A stretch of DNA of 64,000 nucleotides from NCBI GenBank assembly GCA_030765405.1, contig JAVCCP010000040.1:62001-126000 (forward strand). Direction: 5' to 3'. This DNA comes from Candidatus Ancaeobacter aquaticus (GTDB lineage: Bacteria > Auribacterota > Ancaeobacteria > Ancaeobacterales > Ancaeobacteraceae). Both the position numbers and the translations under genes were made by a program. The notes under the pieces were generated by a model. The model was not told the origin of the DNA. It was given only the letters and a program-made list of their open reading frames with translations, and did no database searches. Below, one piece after another: positions 18,102 through 26,663 of the stretch (positions are counted from its first letter, which is position 1; the number at the start of each line of letters is the position of its first letter).

Positions 18102-19061
18102 ATGAAACTGAAAGATTTTTATAAGTTTGTTATTAATGAAGGTGTAGCAGTAGATCCACGAGGCAAAAAAGGTGTTGCAGATGAATTGAAAAGAGTAAAA
18201 GACGGGTATGATGATCTGCCGTCATGGAAAAAAGATATATTTGATAAAATACTTCTCACCAATCCTTATGCGGATACACGGATATTGCATGGTAATCCTG
18301 AGATGGATGTTAAAACAATATTAGTAGGAATTGATATTGAAATGGGTGAATTGCTTCTTGCTGATCGTCTTAATCAAAAAGGGACAAAGATTGATCTTAT
18401 CATGGCTCATCATCCCGAAGGGAAAGCTCTCGCGGGCTTATATCAAGTAATGTATTTACAGGCTGACGTACTGAATAAGTATGGTGTGCCGATTAATGTT
18501 GCTGAAGGGTTAATGGCTGAAAGAATTAAAGAAGTCCGAAGACGGCTTTTACCTGTAAATCATACACGTGCTGTTGATGGTGCACGCCTTTTGGACTTAC
18601 CTTTTATGTGTGCTCATACTCCTTGTGACAATCACGTGGTTGATTATTTGCAAAAACTGTTAAATAAAAAGAAACCACGAGTACTAAAAGATATTGTTGA
18701 AATGCTTGAGGAAATTCCAGAATATAGAAATAGCATCAAAAATGATGTCCCCCCCACGATTGTAAGCGGTACTGCGCAAAGACGATGCGGTAATGTATTT
18801 GTTGATATGACCGGTGGAACGGAAGGGTCGAGGAAGATTTTTGAAAAATTATCCAAAACTGATATTGGTACCGTCGTTGGTATGCATTTTACCGATGAAC
18901 ACGTTAAGGAAGCTGAAAAAAACAATATTAATTTGATTATTGCGGGACACATGGCCAGTGATAATCTGGGAATTAATTTGTTTTTGGACAAGGCATCTAA
19001 AAAAGACAAGAAACTGAACATTATTTCGTGTTCTGGATTCTATCGTTTTAGCAGAAATTAA
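18102..19061 (+). CDS. NIF3/DUF34-like metal-binding protein
   Basis: A 319-residue soluble protein resembling the NIF3 (DUF34) family, widely conserved metal-binding proteins without a settled reaction (sometimes mislabelled GTP cyclohydrolase I type 2). Supporting motifs are the metal-ligand signatures LIMAHHPEGKAL and CAHTPCDNHVVDYL, matching the HHP and HTxxD sites of NIF3, and a C-terminal IIAGHMASDNLGINLFLD, which resembles the family's GHxxTE segment. The N-terminal 75 residues before the fold are extra. The start has a good ribosome site (AAAGGGGG). It ends just before dnaG. The family call rests on these motifs; overall similarity to standard NIF3 looks modest. Confidence 0.75.
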   Translation: MKLKDFYKFVINEGVAVDPRGKKGVADELKRVKDGYDDLPSWKKDIFDKILLTNPYADTRILHGNPEMDVKTILVGIDIEMGELLLADRLNQKGTKIDLIMAHHPEGKALAGLYQVMYLQADVLNKYGVPINVAEGLMAERIKEVRRRLLPVNHTRAVDGARLLDLPFMCAHTPCDNHVVDYLQKLLNKKKPRVLKDIVEMLEEIPEYRNSIKNDVPPTIVSGTAQRRCGNVFVDMTGGTEGSRKIFEKLSKTDIGTVVGMHFTDEHVKEAEKNNINLIIAGHMASDNLGINLFLDKASKKDKKLNIISCSGFYRFSRN

Positions 19062-19063
19062 AT

Positions 19064-19082
19064 GGGGACATGCCCTTTTTTT
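19064..19082 (+). repeat. degenerate GGGGAC-type hairpin repeat
   Basis: TGGGGACATGCCCTTTTTT lies right after the NIF3-like stop. It looks like a damaged copy of the GGGGAC...GTCCCC palindrome seen intact at 30681-30706. The T-run could still support weak termination before dnaG. Confidence 0.35.
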
Positions 19083-19147
19083 AAGTTTTTAGTCTGTGGT
19101 ATGAGAATATAGAATTTCGATATTTGGATTTAGGATTTGTGAAAGTT

Positions 19148-20947
19148 ATGGCTGGTTTTATACCTGAGAATATACTTGATGATGTTCAATCTGCAAACGA
19201 TATTGTGGAGATTGTATCCGGGTATATACCGCTGAAAAGAGCGGGGAAAGATTACAAGGCGTTATGTCCTTTTCACAATGAGAAGACACCGTCTTTTATG
19301 ATCAGTCCGCAAAAGCAAATATTTCATTGTTTTGGCTGTGGTGTTGGCGGAGATGTTATAAACTTTGTAATGAAATATGAAAGAATTGAGTTTGTTGAAG
19401 CGGTACGCATGCTGTCAGAACGTGCGGGTATTATCTTGCCGGCATTTGAAAAGACGGACAAGGCTGTATCAAAAAAAGAAAAGATATATGCGTTAAACGC
19501 TTTTGCTGCAGAGATTTATAATCGATTGTTGTTTAAAGAAAAGAATGCTGATATTGGGCGCAGATATATAAAGGACAGAGGGCTCAGCTCAGGAACCTGT
19601 GAGCAGTTTTTGGTTGGATACGCGCCGAATAGTTGGGATTTTATGCTAAGTAGTGCACATAAGGCAGGGTATTCTGATAGGGAACTTTTTGATGCCGGGC
19701 TCATTATTGAGAAACAAGGAAAATCAGGAACTTTTTATGATCGTTTTAGAGATAGGATCGTATTCCCTGTCTGGAACACGCAGAATAAGATCACTGGTTT
19801 TAGTGCTCGAGTGTTAGATGGGTCGTTACCGAAGTATGTTAATACTCCTGATACGATAGTGTACAATAAAAGCAAACTGCTCTACGGACTCAATGCGGCA
19901 AAAGATGCTGTGATTGAACAGGGGTATATTGTAGTCTGTGAGGGGCATGTGGATTTTCTTACATTGTTCCAAGCAGGTATAAAGAATGTGTGTGCGTCTC
20001 AGGGAACTGCATTTACCAGTTTTCATGCACGTTTGTTTAAACGATATACCGATAAGGTCATTGTTTCATTTGATTCTGATAGCGCCGGAGAGAGCGCTAC
20101 TTTGAGAAGTTGTGAGATTTTTATTGAAGAGGGACTTTCGGTAAAGATACTGGTTTTGCCAAAAGGTTATGATCCTGATAGTTATGTAAAAGAACATGGC
20201 GCTGAATCTTTTACTGAACTTATTTCTCAGGCGCACGATCTTTTTGATTTTAAGCTTGAAATTTTAATGAGAAAGATAGATTATAGTTCTCTTCATGGCA
20301 AGTCACGTATTGCTGAGAATATGTTTGAGACAATAGCCAGGTTGCCTTCCGCAATATCAGCGAGTGAATGCGTGAAGAAATTAGCTGAAAAATTGCAGAT
20401 TAGCGAAGAAGCGACGTGGTTGGAATTTAGGAAGAAAAAAACTGGTAAAAAAGCATCAAGAGAGACACAGGAAGAAAAAACAGTGATATCGGTGCCCCCG
20501 TGGGAGCGTGATTATATTGCGCTTGTAATGGAGGACCATAGGTGTCTTGATGCTATGGGCGTAATAATTGCAGTATCTGATTTTTCTAATGTGCACTTGA
20601 GAAAGATACTTGAAAACATAATAAATTTGCGAAACGATAACAAACTTAATTATTCTACTCTGACAAATAGTCTTGAGGATCAAGAATTAAAAGATATGGT
20701 AAGTTCATTGGCGTTCAAACATTCTAACGCGAGTGCAGATGACAAAGTATCGATTTTTAAAGATTATTTGTGTAACATTAAAAAGAGAAGTATTAGAGGA
20801 AATATGAATAGTATTGTAACGAAAATTGCTCATGCAGAAAGGGAGCATGCAGACTATTCTGATTTGTTGCGGAAAATGGAAAAGAAGAAATTAGAATTAG
20901 GAAATATTACACGTGAGATCGCGCTGTTTTGCGAAAACTATAGATAG
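19148..20947 (+). CDS. dnaG: DNA primase
   Basis: Synthesises RNA primers for replication with the DnaB helicase. About 599 residues, the usual length. The N-terminal zinc site is CHC2-type with Cys40, His43, Cys61 and Cys64 (ALCPFHNEKTPSF, HCFGCGVGG). The primase core follows (FLVGYAPNSWD, GFSARVLD) and the TOPRIM site is readable as VVCEGHVDFLTLFQAG and FDSDSAGE. The C-terminal 200 residues form the helicase-binding part. ATG 19148 is chosen because MAGFIPENIL matches the family start; the frame extends to a TTG at 19124. The dnaG-rpoD order is that of the classical macromolecular synthesis operon, here without rpsU. Confidence 0.95.
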   Translation: MAGFIPENILDDVQSANDIVEIVSGYIPLKRAGKDYKALCPFHNEKTPSFMISPQKQIFHCFGCGVGGDVINFVMKYERIEFVEAVRMLSERAGIILPAFEKTDKAVSKKEKIYALNAFAAEIYNRLLFKEKNADIGRRYIKDRGLSSGTCEQFLVGYAPNSWDFMLSSAHKAGYSDRELFDAGLIIEKQGKSGTFYDRFRDRIVFPVWNTQNKITGFSARVLDGSLPKYVNTPDTIVYNKSKLLYGLNAAKDAVIEQGYIVVCEGHVDFLTLFQAGIKNVCASQGTAFTSFHARLFKRYTDKVIVSFDSDSAGESATLRSCEIFIEEGLSVKILVLPKGYDPDSYVKEHGAESFTELISQAHDLFDFKLEILMRKIDYSSLHGKSRIAENMFETIARLPSAISASECVKKLAEKLQISEEATWLEFRKKKTGKKASRETQEEKTVISVPPWERDYIALVMEDHRCLDAMGVIIAVSDFSNVHLRKILENIINLRNDNKLNYSTLTNSLEDQELKDMVSSLAFKHSNASADDKVSIFKDYLCNIKKRSIRGNMNSIVTKIAHAEREHADYSDLLRKMEKKKLELGNITREIALFCENYR

Positions 20948-20965
20948 AAATAAACCGCAAAAACA

Positions 20966-20989
20966 ATACACGAGTAAAATGCCGTGTAT
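20966..20989 (+). other. hairpin between dnaG and rpoD
   Basis: ATACACG (20966-20972) pairs perfectly with CGTGTAT (20983-20989) over a 10-base loop. No T-run follows, so it is unlikely to terminate; it may be an RNA processing site that lets rpoD be expressed differently from dnaG. Confidence 0.35.
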
Positions 20990-21011
20990 GTTGAGAATGA
21001 GGGGATGATAT

Positions 21012-22922
21012 ATGAAGAAGAAAGTTACTAAAAAAGTAAAAAAAATGCCTGAGAAAAAGAAATCTCCTGTGAAGAAAAAAACACCAAAGGCTAAGACACT
21101 AAAGAAAGTTCTGCCGGTTAAGAAGAAGAAAAAGGTAGAGAAAAAAGTAAGTATAAAGAAGGTGAAAAAGGCGGTAAGGGCGTCTTCTAAGAAGACAGCG
21201 GTAAAAGCGAAAAAAGTACGAATATCTAAAAAAACAATGGAGAGTGTAGAAAAGCAGTTGAGTAGAGATTTAAGGAGCCAGAAAGTTAAGGAGCTTATTT
21301 CTCTCAGCCATGAAAAAGGATATTTAACCTACGGAAACATTAATGACGTATTGCCTGACCAGGTGGTGAGTTCGGAAGAAATTGATTCTATTATGATGTT
21401 ACTCAGGGGAATGGATATTCAGATCATTGATTCTACCGAGATTGAACGCAAAAAGTTTGAAAAAGCTGAAAAATTAAAGCAGGAGAAGACAGCAAAGGCG
21501 TCACGGATAGACATTCTCGATGATCCTGTACGTATGTATTTAAAACAGATGGGACAAGTGCCCCTCCTGAGTAGGGAAGAAGAAGTAAGCATTTCAAAGA
21601 GAATTGAAACTGCAGAAACACAAATCAGGAGAGTTATATTTCGGTATGGTTTTATTCCGAAAGAATTCGGACAACTTTCAAAGAGGTTAATCAGTGGAAA
21701 AGAGCGTTTTGACAAGATAGTGCAGGAGAAAAAAGTTAAAAACCGGGAGAGTTATGTAAAAACACTCGCAAAACTGAGCAAACAACTGAAAGCACTTGAT
21801 ACAAAATGTACTCAAAAATGGAAACTGACTTTAAAAAGCAATGTATCGGAAGAGAAGAGAAAGAAATTGTACAATGAGCTTGAAAAAAGCAGAAATGATA
21901 TCCAGAACAGTTTGAAGAAATACTGTTTTAGGCAAAAAGCTATTGAAGATTTTGCAAAGAAGATAGATGCACTCAGCATAAAGATTGAACAGATACAGAA
22001 CAGGATTAGAGAATTAGAGGGTGGACGAAAGGTTCAAAAGATTGTTGCTCTCCTTAAGAATGAGAAGAGAAAATTGAAACGTATTGAACTTGTTTCGCGT
22101 CTTCCAATTGACGAATATCATACGTTGAACGCACAGTTAAAAGATTGGATTGGCAAAGCACATCAGGCAAAATCAGAGATGGTTGAAGCAAATCTTAGGT
22201 TGGTTATCAGTATCGCAAAAAAATATACCAATAGAGGTTTGTCATTCTTGGATTTAATTCAAGAAGGTAACTTAGGCTTGATGAAAGCGGTGGAAAAGTT
22301 TGAATATAAAAGAGGATATAAGTTTAGCACCTATGCTACGTGGTGGATAAGGCAGGCAATCACGCGAGCTATTGCTGATCAGGCGCGTACTATACGTATT
22401 CCTGTGCACATGATAGAGACAATCAATAAGCTTGTACGCGCGTCAAAGAAAATTGTCCAGGATTCAGGGCGGGAACCGTCTCCAGAAGAGTTATCAGAGG
22501 AAATGGATTTGCCGCTTGAAAAGGTGCGAGGAATATTAAAGATTGCACAACATCCAATATCACTGCAGGCGCCGATAGGTGACGGTGATGATAGTCATTT
22601 CGGTGACTTTATTGAGGATAAGGGAACAGAATCACCGTCTGATGCGACGAGTTATACGCTTTTAAAAGAACAGATGCAGGAGGTCTTGGATACCTTGACC
22701 CCGCGTGAAAAGAAAGTGCTTATGCTTCGTTTTGGGATCGGGGATGGGACGCCTCGGACATTGGAAGAAGTTGGAAAAGAATTTGATGTTACGCGTGAAC
22801 GTGTCAGGCAGATTGAAGCAAAAGCGCTTAGAAAAATGAGACATCCAACGCGCAGAAGAAAATTAGTTGGTTTCTTAGAAGTCGAAGATAATCAGTATTT
22901 GAAAATTTTATTTAGTTCGTAA
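21012..22922 (+). CDS. rpoD: primary sigma factor (sigma70) with lysine-rich N-terminal tail
   Basis: Housekeeping sigma factor, 636 residues. After a tail of about 75 residues made mostly of Lys, Ala, Val and Pro, the order is region 1.1-like (about 80-135), region 1.2 ([21 protein letters not shown] near 172), a charged helical insert, and region 2 from about 387 ([18 protein letters not shown], then the -10-reading [20 protein letters not shown]). Region 3 and region 4 follow, with [13 protein letters not shown] and the -35-reading helix [21 protein letters not shown] near 582. The motifs predict recognition of TTGACA/TATAAT boxes, consistent with the promoters seen here. The tail is unusual: it looks like a histone-H1-type basic tail. 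Confidence 0.96.
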   Translation: MKKKVTKKVKKMPEKKKSPVKKKTPKAKTLKKVLPVKKKKKVEKKVSIKKVKKAVRASSKKTAVKAKKVRISKKTMESVEKQLSRDLRSQKVKELISLSHEKGYLTYGNINDVLPDQVVSSEEIDSIMMLLRGMDIQIIDSTEIERKKFEKAEKLKQEKTAKASRIDILDDPVRMYLKQMGQVPLLSREEEVSISKRIETAETQIRRVIFRYGFIPKEFGQLSKRLISGKERFDKIVQEKKVKNRESYVKTLAKLSKQLKALDTKCTQKWKLTLKSNVSEEKRKKLYNELEKSRNDIQNSLKKYCFRQKAIEDFAKKIDALSIKIEQIQNRIRELEGGRKVQKIVALLKNEKRKLKRIELVSRLPIDEYHTLNAQLKDWIGKAHQAKSEMVEANLRLVISIAKKYTNRGLSFLDLIQEGNLGLMKAVEKFEYKRGYKFSTYATWWIRQAITRAIADQARTIRIPVHMIETINKLVRASKKIVQDSGREPSPEELSEEMDLPLEKVRGILKIAQHPISLQAPIGDGDDSHFGDFIEDKGTESPSDATSYTLLKEQMQEVLDTLTPREKKVLMLRFGIGDGTPRTLEEVGKEFDVTRERVRQIEAKALRKMRHPTRRRKLVGFLEVEDNQYLKILFSS

Positions 22923-22972
22923 AAAAGTTGCTATTTCAATAAAATAATATTAGTATGTACGTTCAAATTCAG

Positions 22973-23045
22973 GGCCCATAGCTCAGTTGGTTAGAGCAAC
23001 GGTCTCATAAACCGTGGGTCGATGGTTCAAGTCCATCTGGGCCCA
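22973..23045 (+). tRNA. tRNA-Met (anticodon CAT), elongator type or Ile2
   Basis: The cloverleaf is complete: acceptor GGGCCCA/TGGGCCC, D stem GCTC/GAGC, anticodon stem ACGGT/ACCGT with loop CTCATAA (anticodon CAT), T stem GATGG/CCATC with loop TTCAAGT. G1-C72 pairing argues against the initiator. A lysidine-modified tRNA-Ile with CAT cannot be excluded by eye. CCA is not encoded. The gene follows rpoD by 50 bp. Confidence 0.92.
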
Positions 23046-23140
23046 TTTCTGTAAAACCGATTGTAAAATGTCTTTAAGGTGCAGTATGTGTAAGTTAATT
23101 GTTAATGTAAGTACTATTAAGGTGCGATTACTATCTTCTC

Positions 23141-24451
23141 ATGTCCACTATACTCTGTAAAAGCTGTGTTTTTATTTGCTGCTTCCTGCTTATCGGTTGC
23201 AAGAATGTCCCCCTTATTAAAGATGCCAACTATTACTACCACGAAGGCGTAATATTATCTGAAAAAGATCGCTTTACTGAAGCCGAGAAGTGTTTTTCGA
23301 AAGTCATAGAAAAAAAACCCGAGCACATTAATGCTTATTATAATCTTGGGGTTATTTATGATGAGAGAATGATGCTTCCTGAAGCAATTGAAGCATATGA
23401 GAAAGTCATTTCACTTGACCCTGGATTTTATGAGGCCTGGTATAGGTTAGGTGTTATACAATGTTTAGAGGGTAACGATCCTGAAGCGATCAACTGCTTT
23501 AAGAAGGTGTTAGAATACGAACCTCAGCATCAAGGCGCATGTTATAATCTTGCGATTCTTTACAATGATGAAGGTGATTGCTCTCAGGCGCTATCATATT
23601 ACAAAAAAATTGTAGAGATTAATCCAAAAAACATCCAAGCGCTTAATAATTTAGGATTGTTGTATGCAGAGAAAAAATATTATGTACTTGCAGAAGATTC
23701 TTTTAAAAAAGCGCGAAGGATAAATCCTGACTATTGTGAGGCATATAACAATTTAGGTGTGCTCTATGCCGAACAGGGGGAATACGAAAAAGCTGTCCAG
23801 GAATTTGGTGAAGTTATATATCTTGATAGAAATAATCCTGAAAGCCTTCTCAATCTTATTAATATCTACAAGGATCACTTGCATGATTATGTTAGGGCAA
23901 AAGAGAATATTGAATTATTTATAAAGAGATTTCCTCGTTCAAACAAAGTTGTGGAGTTAAAAAAGAATCTTGTTCAGATAGATACTGATCTGGATAATAT
24001 GAATAAAGACTTTGTAGAAAATAAAGGCGATAAAATACGTACGGATATAGCTGCATTTATAGAGAATGTGCAGAATAAGAGATTTATAGAATTTTATGAT
24101 TTGCAGCCTGAAGACTTGCGCAACCATATACCTCGCCACAGATGGCAAGCAGATATGAGCGGTTTAAGTGATGAAATACTTGAAGCACAGAAAAAATCTG
24201 TTATAGGGCTCATAGGTTTTAGAAAATTAGGGGCATATAAAGTTACCGGTATTGAAATGGTATCGCCAACAAAGGCAAAAGTGAAGCTTGCTGCAGCTGA
24301 AGTGGGTGAACTAGGTTCGCCATCAGGAGTTGACGAACGTATTTCATACTGGGAAGAATATAATGGAATGTGGGCCCCCAGCCGTTTTTTACAGCGGGTA
24401 AAAGAAAATTGGAAGAGGGCTAGGCAGGCAATATCGAGAATGGGCGATTAA
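23141..24451 (+). CDS. TPR-repeat lipoprotein
   Basis: A 436-residue predicted lipoprotein. The first 20 residues form a lipoprotein signal ending in the lipobox LLIGC with the acylated Cys20. Residues about 28-270 hold six or seven tetratricopeptide repeats (for example AYYNLGVIYDERMMLPEAIEAYEKVISLDP and ALNNLGLLYAEKKYYVLAEDSFKKARRINP in part), suited to scaffold protein complexes in the periplasm. The C-terminal 140 residues (YDLQPEDLRNHIPRHRWQ onward) are not recognised; they may be a DUF4440- or cystatin-like domain. The last three codons and the stop lie inside tRNA-Val, an overlap of 10 bp. No specific partner can be named. Confidence 0.85.
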   Translation: MSTILCKSCVFICCFLLIGCKNVPLIKDANYYYHEGVILSEKDRFTEAEKCFSKVIEKKPEHINAYYNLGVIYDERMMLPEAIEAYEKVISLDPGFYEAWYRLGVIQCLEGNDPEAINCFKKVLEYEPQHQGACYNLAILYNDEGDCSQALSYYKKIVEINPKNIQALNNLGLLYAEKKYYVLAEDSFKKARRINPDYCEAYNNLGVLYAEQGEYEKAVQEFGEVIYLDRNNPESLLNLINIYKDHLHDYVRAKENIELFIKRFPRSNKVVELKKNLVQIDTDLDNMNKDFVENKGDKIRTDIAAFIENVQNKRFIEFYDLQPEDLRNHIPRHRWQADMSGLSDEILEAQKKSVIGLIGFRKLGAYKVTGIEMVSPTKAKVKLAAAEVGELGSPSGVDERISYWEEYNGMWAPSRFLQRVKENWKRARQAISRMGD

Positions 24452-24518
24452 CTCAGACTGGTAGAGTACTACCTTCACACGGTAGGAGTCACAGGTTCAA
24501 ATCCTGTATCGCCCACCA
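24442..24518 (+). tRNA. tRNA-Val (anticodon CAC), CCA encoded
   Basis: Acceptor GGGCGAT/ATCGCCC is perfect, D stem ACTC/GAGT, anticodon stem CTACC/GGTAG around TTCACAC (anticodon CAC), T stem ACAGG/CCTGT with loop TTCAAAT. The discriminator A is followed by an encoded CCA (24516-24518), unlike the other two tRNAs here. The 5' ten bases overlap the end of the TPR lipoprotein gene. Confidence 0.93.
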
Positions 24519-24546
24519 TATAAATACCGAATATTCATTTGATATA

Positions 24547-24555
24547 TGGTATACT
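24547..24555 (+). promoter_or_regulatory. possible extended -10 promoter for the zinc-ribbon gene
   Basis: TGG followed by TATACT (24550-24555) matches an extended -10 element. Transcription would start near 24562, about 28 bases before the ATG at 24590. No good -35 is seen, which is usual for extended -10 promoters. Confidence 0.4.
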
Positions 24556-24589
24556 ATTACTGTATTCTGAATTGGTGAAAGGGGAGACG

Positions 24590-25300
24590 ATGCAACAAGA
24601 TGTTAAGATATTAATAAAGGTGCAAGAGATCGACATAAAAAAGAGAGATATTGAGAGGAAAAGGAAAGAGCTTCCTGAAAAGATATTGAATGTAAAGGCT
24701 CAATTAACGGGAAGAAAAAACTCCCTTCAAGAATTGAAAGAAAAGATAAAAAAAATTGAGAGTGAAAGAAAAACAGTCGAGCTTGAAGTTGAGTCAAAAC
24801 AAGCACAAGCGTTAAAATATAAAGGACAGCTTGTTCAGATAAAAACAAATCAAGAATATAAAGCCTTGCAAAGCGAAATTACAGATATCAAAAATGAGTG
24901 CATAAAACTTGAAGACATAATTCTTGATATAATGGAAAAAAATGAAAGTGCGATGAGTGAAGCGGCTAAAGAAGAGGCGCTTTTAAAACAAGAAGAAGAT
25001 GCTGTTCTTATTGAAGAGCAAAATATTAAAGACCAATTAACGAGAGAAGAACGAGAGCTAGAAGGGCTTCTCAAGGATAGAGAAGAATTAATACCTAAAG
25101 TAGATACATATATCCTTGAAACATATTCTTATATATTTGAGGATGGTGATGATATTGCGATTGTTCCTGCTAAAAATGGGACATGCGGGGGATGTCATAT
25201 CAAACTTACTTCGCAGATTGTTAGCGATTTAAGAAAATCTCAGGAAGTTGTTGCGTGTGAAAATTGTGGAAGAATATTGTATTATATGTTGGAAGTTTAA
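24590..25300 (+). CDS. coiled-coil protein with C-terminal C4 zinc ribbon
   Basis: A 236-residue protein of the COG1579 type. Residues about 5-180 form a long two-stranded-hairpin coiled coil rich in Glu, Lys and Leu. The C-terminal 50 residues hold two CxxC pairs (GTCGGCHIKL and ACENCGRILYY), the zf-RING_7-like zinc ribbon. ATG 24590 is chosen because of the GGGGAG ribosome site at 24581-24586; the frame opens earlier at 24539. In Chlamydiae a relative (CdsZ) binds type III secretion parts, but in most bacteria the role is unknown, and COG1579 genes often stand next to rnpB or NIF3 genes, as here. No secretion genes are nearby. Confidence 0.82.
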   Translation: MQQDVKILIKVQEIDIKKRDIERKRKELPEKILNVKAQLTGRKNSLQELKEKIKKIESERKTVELEVESKQAQALKYKGQLVQIKTNQEYKALQSEITDIKNECIKLEDIILDIMEKNESAMSEAAKEEALLKQEEDAVLIEEQNIKDQLTREERELEGLLKDREELIPKVDTYILETYSYIFEDGDDIAIVPAKNGTCGGCHIKLTSQIVSDLRKSQEVVACENCGRILYYMLEV

Positions 25301-25345
25301 TGCGGTTGCGCAAACCAAACACTAAAAAACGTTCTTTAAAAATTT

Positions 25346-25765
25346 CAAGCTGGTTGGGAGATCGCTCTTTACATTTGTAAGGGGAGGAAAGTCCGAACTC
25401 CGGTCCTGTAGCAATATGGGATAGGGCAAGATGGCCGTTAACAACGGCCCCGGGTGACCGGGGGAAAGTGCCACAGAAAATATACCGCCTCGATTTTATC
25501 GGGGTAAGGGTGAAAAGGCGTCCCGATTTATCGGGACCCCGATTTAGACACAGTCTTGATCGGGGAGGTAAGAGCTCACCGCGCCAATGGTGACATTGGT
25601 GGCATGGTAAACCCCATCTGGAGCAAGACCGAATAGGAAACGGTATGGTGGCCCGCCAATTATACGTTTCGGGTAGGTCGCGTATGATTCTCGTGGTAAC
25701 ATGAGAACAAGATAAATGATCTCTGCTTTTTATAAAGTACAGAAATCGGCTTACATGCCAGCTTG
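25346..25765 (+). ncRNA. rnpB: RNase P RNA (bacterial type A)
   Basis: The catalytic RNA that removes tRNA 5' leaders. Conserved blocks are all present: GAGGAAAGTCCGAACTCC near 25384, CCACAGAAAATATACCGCC, GGTAAGGGTGAAAAGG, GGTAAGAGCTCACCGCG, GGTAAACCCC, GGAGCAAGACCGAATAGG, TTCGGGTAGG and AGATAAATGATC with CAGAAATCGGCTTA near the end. The outer stem CAAGCTGG (25346-25353) pairs with CCAGCTTG (25758-25765), setting the ends. At 420 nt it is a little longer than the E. coli RNA; the extra bases lie around the P12 region, where a TCCCGATTTATCGGGA palindrome and a second stem are inserted (25521-25565). Confidence 0.93.
25488..25565. repeat. CCCGATTTATCGGG-type palindromes inside rnpB
   Basis: Three successive stems with the same core: CCTCGAT/ATCGGGG (25488-25504), TCCCGAT/ATCGGGA (25521-25536) and CCCCGAT with ATCGGGG (25537-25543 and 25559-25565). 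The same core appears in the terminators at 13381-13400 and 54545-54560 and, imperfectly, at 63164-63179. Confidence 0.6.
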
Positions 25766-25771
25766 ATACTT

Positions 25772-25800
25772 TTTGCAACGATTCTGCAAATACGTTTTTT
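25772..25800 (+). terminator. probable rnpB terminator
   Basis: TTTGCA (25772-25777) pairs with TGCAAA (25785-25790) over a 7-base loop, and six T residues follow after a TACG spacer. Stem is AT-rich and the spacer is non-ideal, so strength is uncertain, but it is in the right place, 7 bp after rnpB. Confidence 0.5.
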
Positions 25801-26088
25801 AACCCACCTTAAGTAGTTATATGTAAAAGTCATACGATAGAATTTATCTGTTTCATGCTTTTCTATCGTTGAATATAAAACCGGAATTAAAGACTGGTAA
25901 ATCGGAATTATTCTTTGTTCGGTTGATGATAAAGGTGTCTTTCCTCCCCTGAAATACCGGCTGAAATAAGCGTTTCACGGAGAGAAAATTATCACGAGAA
26001 TCTGTTTCCGATTATCCATTAGCCATTATCCATAAGCAGCTGTTTAAAAGTGTTTTCCACTCAATATGCGGAATCGTTGACTTTTTGC
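25801..26088. other. non-coding stretch after rnpB
   Basis: No gene is visible. A perfect 9-bp inverted repeat, ACGATAGAA (25834-25842) with TTCTATCGT (25861-25869), has an 18-base loop and no T-run. A GATTATCCATTAGCCATTATCC stretch near 26010 is a loose short repeat of ATTAKCCAT units. The remainder has no clear signal. Confidence 0.4.
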
Positions 26089-26117
26089 TTGACTATTTGT
26101 TCTATTTCCATTATTTT
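26089..26117 (+). promoter_or_regulatory. possible promoter of the small lipoprotein gene
   Basis: TTGACT at 26089-26094 and TATTTT at 26112-26117 are spaced by 17 bp. A second TTGACT at 26077 lies just upstream. The -10 is weak; an alternative TATTAT at 26117 has poor spacing. Confidence 0.35.
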
Positions 26118-26152
26118 ATTATAACAAAAGCAAAAAAAGGGGAGATAACACT

Positions 26153-26353
26153 ATGAAAAAATGTCTTTTATTTGGTTTCATAGGTTTATACGCAGTAACA
26201 CTTATCGGTTGTTGTATGTGTCAGCCTGAGAAGAGAGTGATTTGTTCGAGAATACCTGACGCAGCAGGTCAGACAATTCAGGATGTCCACTCGCTAACAA
26301 TGAATGGTGAATACGGTGAGATGCCAGTGGGTGAAGAGGATATATTACGATAA
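26153..26353 (+). CDS. small lipoprotein, unknown
   Basis: A 66-residue product with a textbook lipoprotein signal: Lys-Lys start, hydrophobic core and lipobox TLIGC with Cys20. The mature part is only 46 residues and contains three more Cys (CMCQPEKRVIC), then acidic, Gly-rich sequence. It has a strong GGGGAGA ribosome site, its own possible promoter and a clear terminator, so it looks like an independent single-gene unit. No family is recognised. Small entericidin-like or cell-envelope lipoproteins are alternatives. Confidence 0.7.
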   Translation: MKKCLLFGFIGLYAVTLIGCCMCQPEKRVICSRIPDAAGQTIQDVHSLTMNGEYGEMPVGEEDILR

Positions 26354-26377
26354 GTAAAAAAGAAATACAGTTTATAG

Positions 26378-26410
26378 GTCCCATCTCTTAATTGCGGTGG
26401 GACTTTTTTT
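26378..26410 (+). terminator. intrinsic terminator after the small lipoprotein gene
   Basis: GTCCCATC (26378-26385) pairs with GGTGGGAC (26396-26403) with one G-T wobble, followed by seven T residues. It isolates the lipoprotein gene from the dcw cluster promoter downstream. Confidence 0.85.
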
Positions 26411-26625
26411 ATATACGTTTATCGTTCATTGAATAATTCTTTTTCACTAGATATCCACGGTCAATCGAATTTCCCTACGGAGACTACATCTATATAAATT
26501 TATAAACAAATATCATGGATGAGAATTATTATACGCTATGCACTTTTTCTAATCGATTCACAAACCTCAATACATAAATACCTAACCGCTATACGTTCAC
26601 GAAAACCGAAATTTCACTTTTACAC
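26411..26625. other. non-coding stretch upstream of the dcw promoter
   Basis: No gene is visible. A stretch at about 26470-26525 (CCCTACGGAGAC, then AT-rich, then CATGGATGAGAA) loosely follows the layout of the palindromic element found before der and may be a decayed copy. CCGCTATACGTTCACG near 26587 resembles a heptamer-repeat remnant. Confidence 0.35.
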
Positions 26626-26654
26626 TTGACAAATGTGCGTGTATGGAGTACATT
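26626..26654 (+). promoter_or_regulatory. promoter of the dcw cluster
   Basis: TTGACA at 26626-26631 is a perfect -35; TACATT at 26649-26654 lies 17 bp further. Transcription would start near 26661, at the first MraZ box, so MraZ bound there would block the promoter. Confidence 0.65.
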
Positions 26655-26663
26655 AATACCAAT

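Noticed and set aside
23091-23140. Separate promoter for the TPR lipoprotein gene after tRNA-Met
   Set aside because: No -35/-10 pair with acceptable spacing could be found by eye.
25221-25778. 185-residue minus-strand open frame over rnpB
   Set aside because: It overlies the conserved RNase P RNA, and the base pattern is explained by RNA structure.
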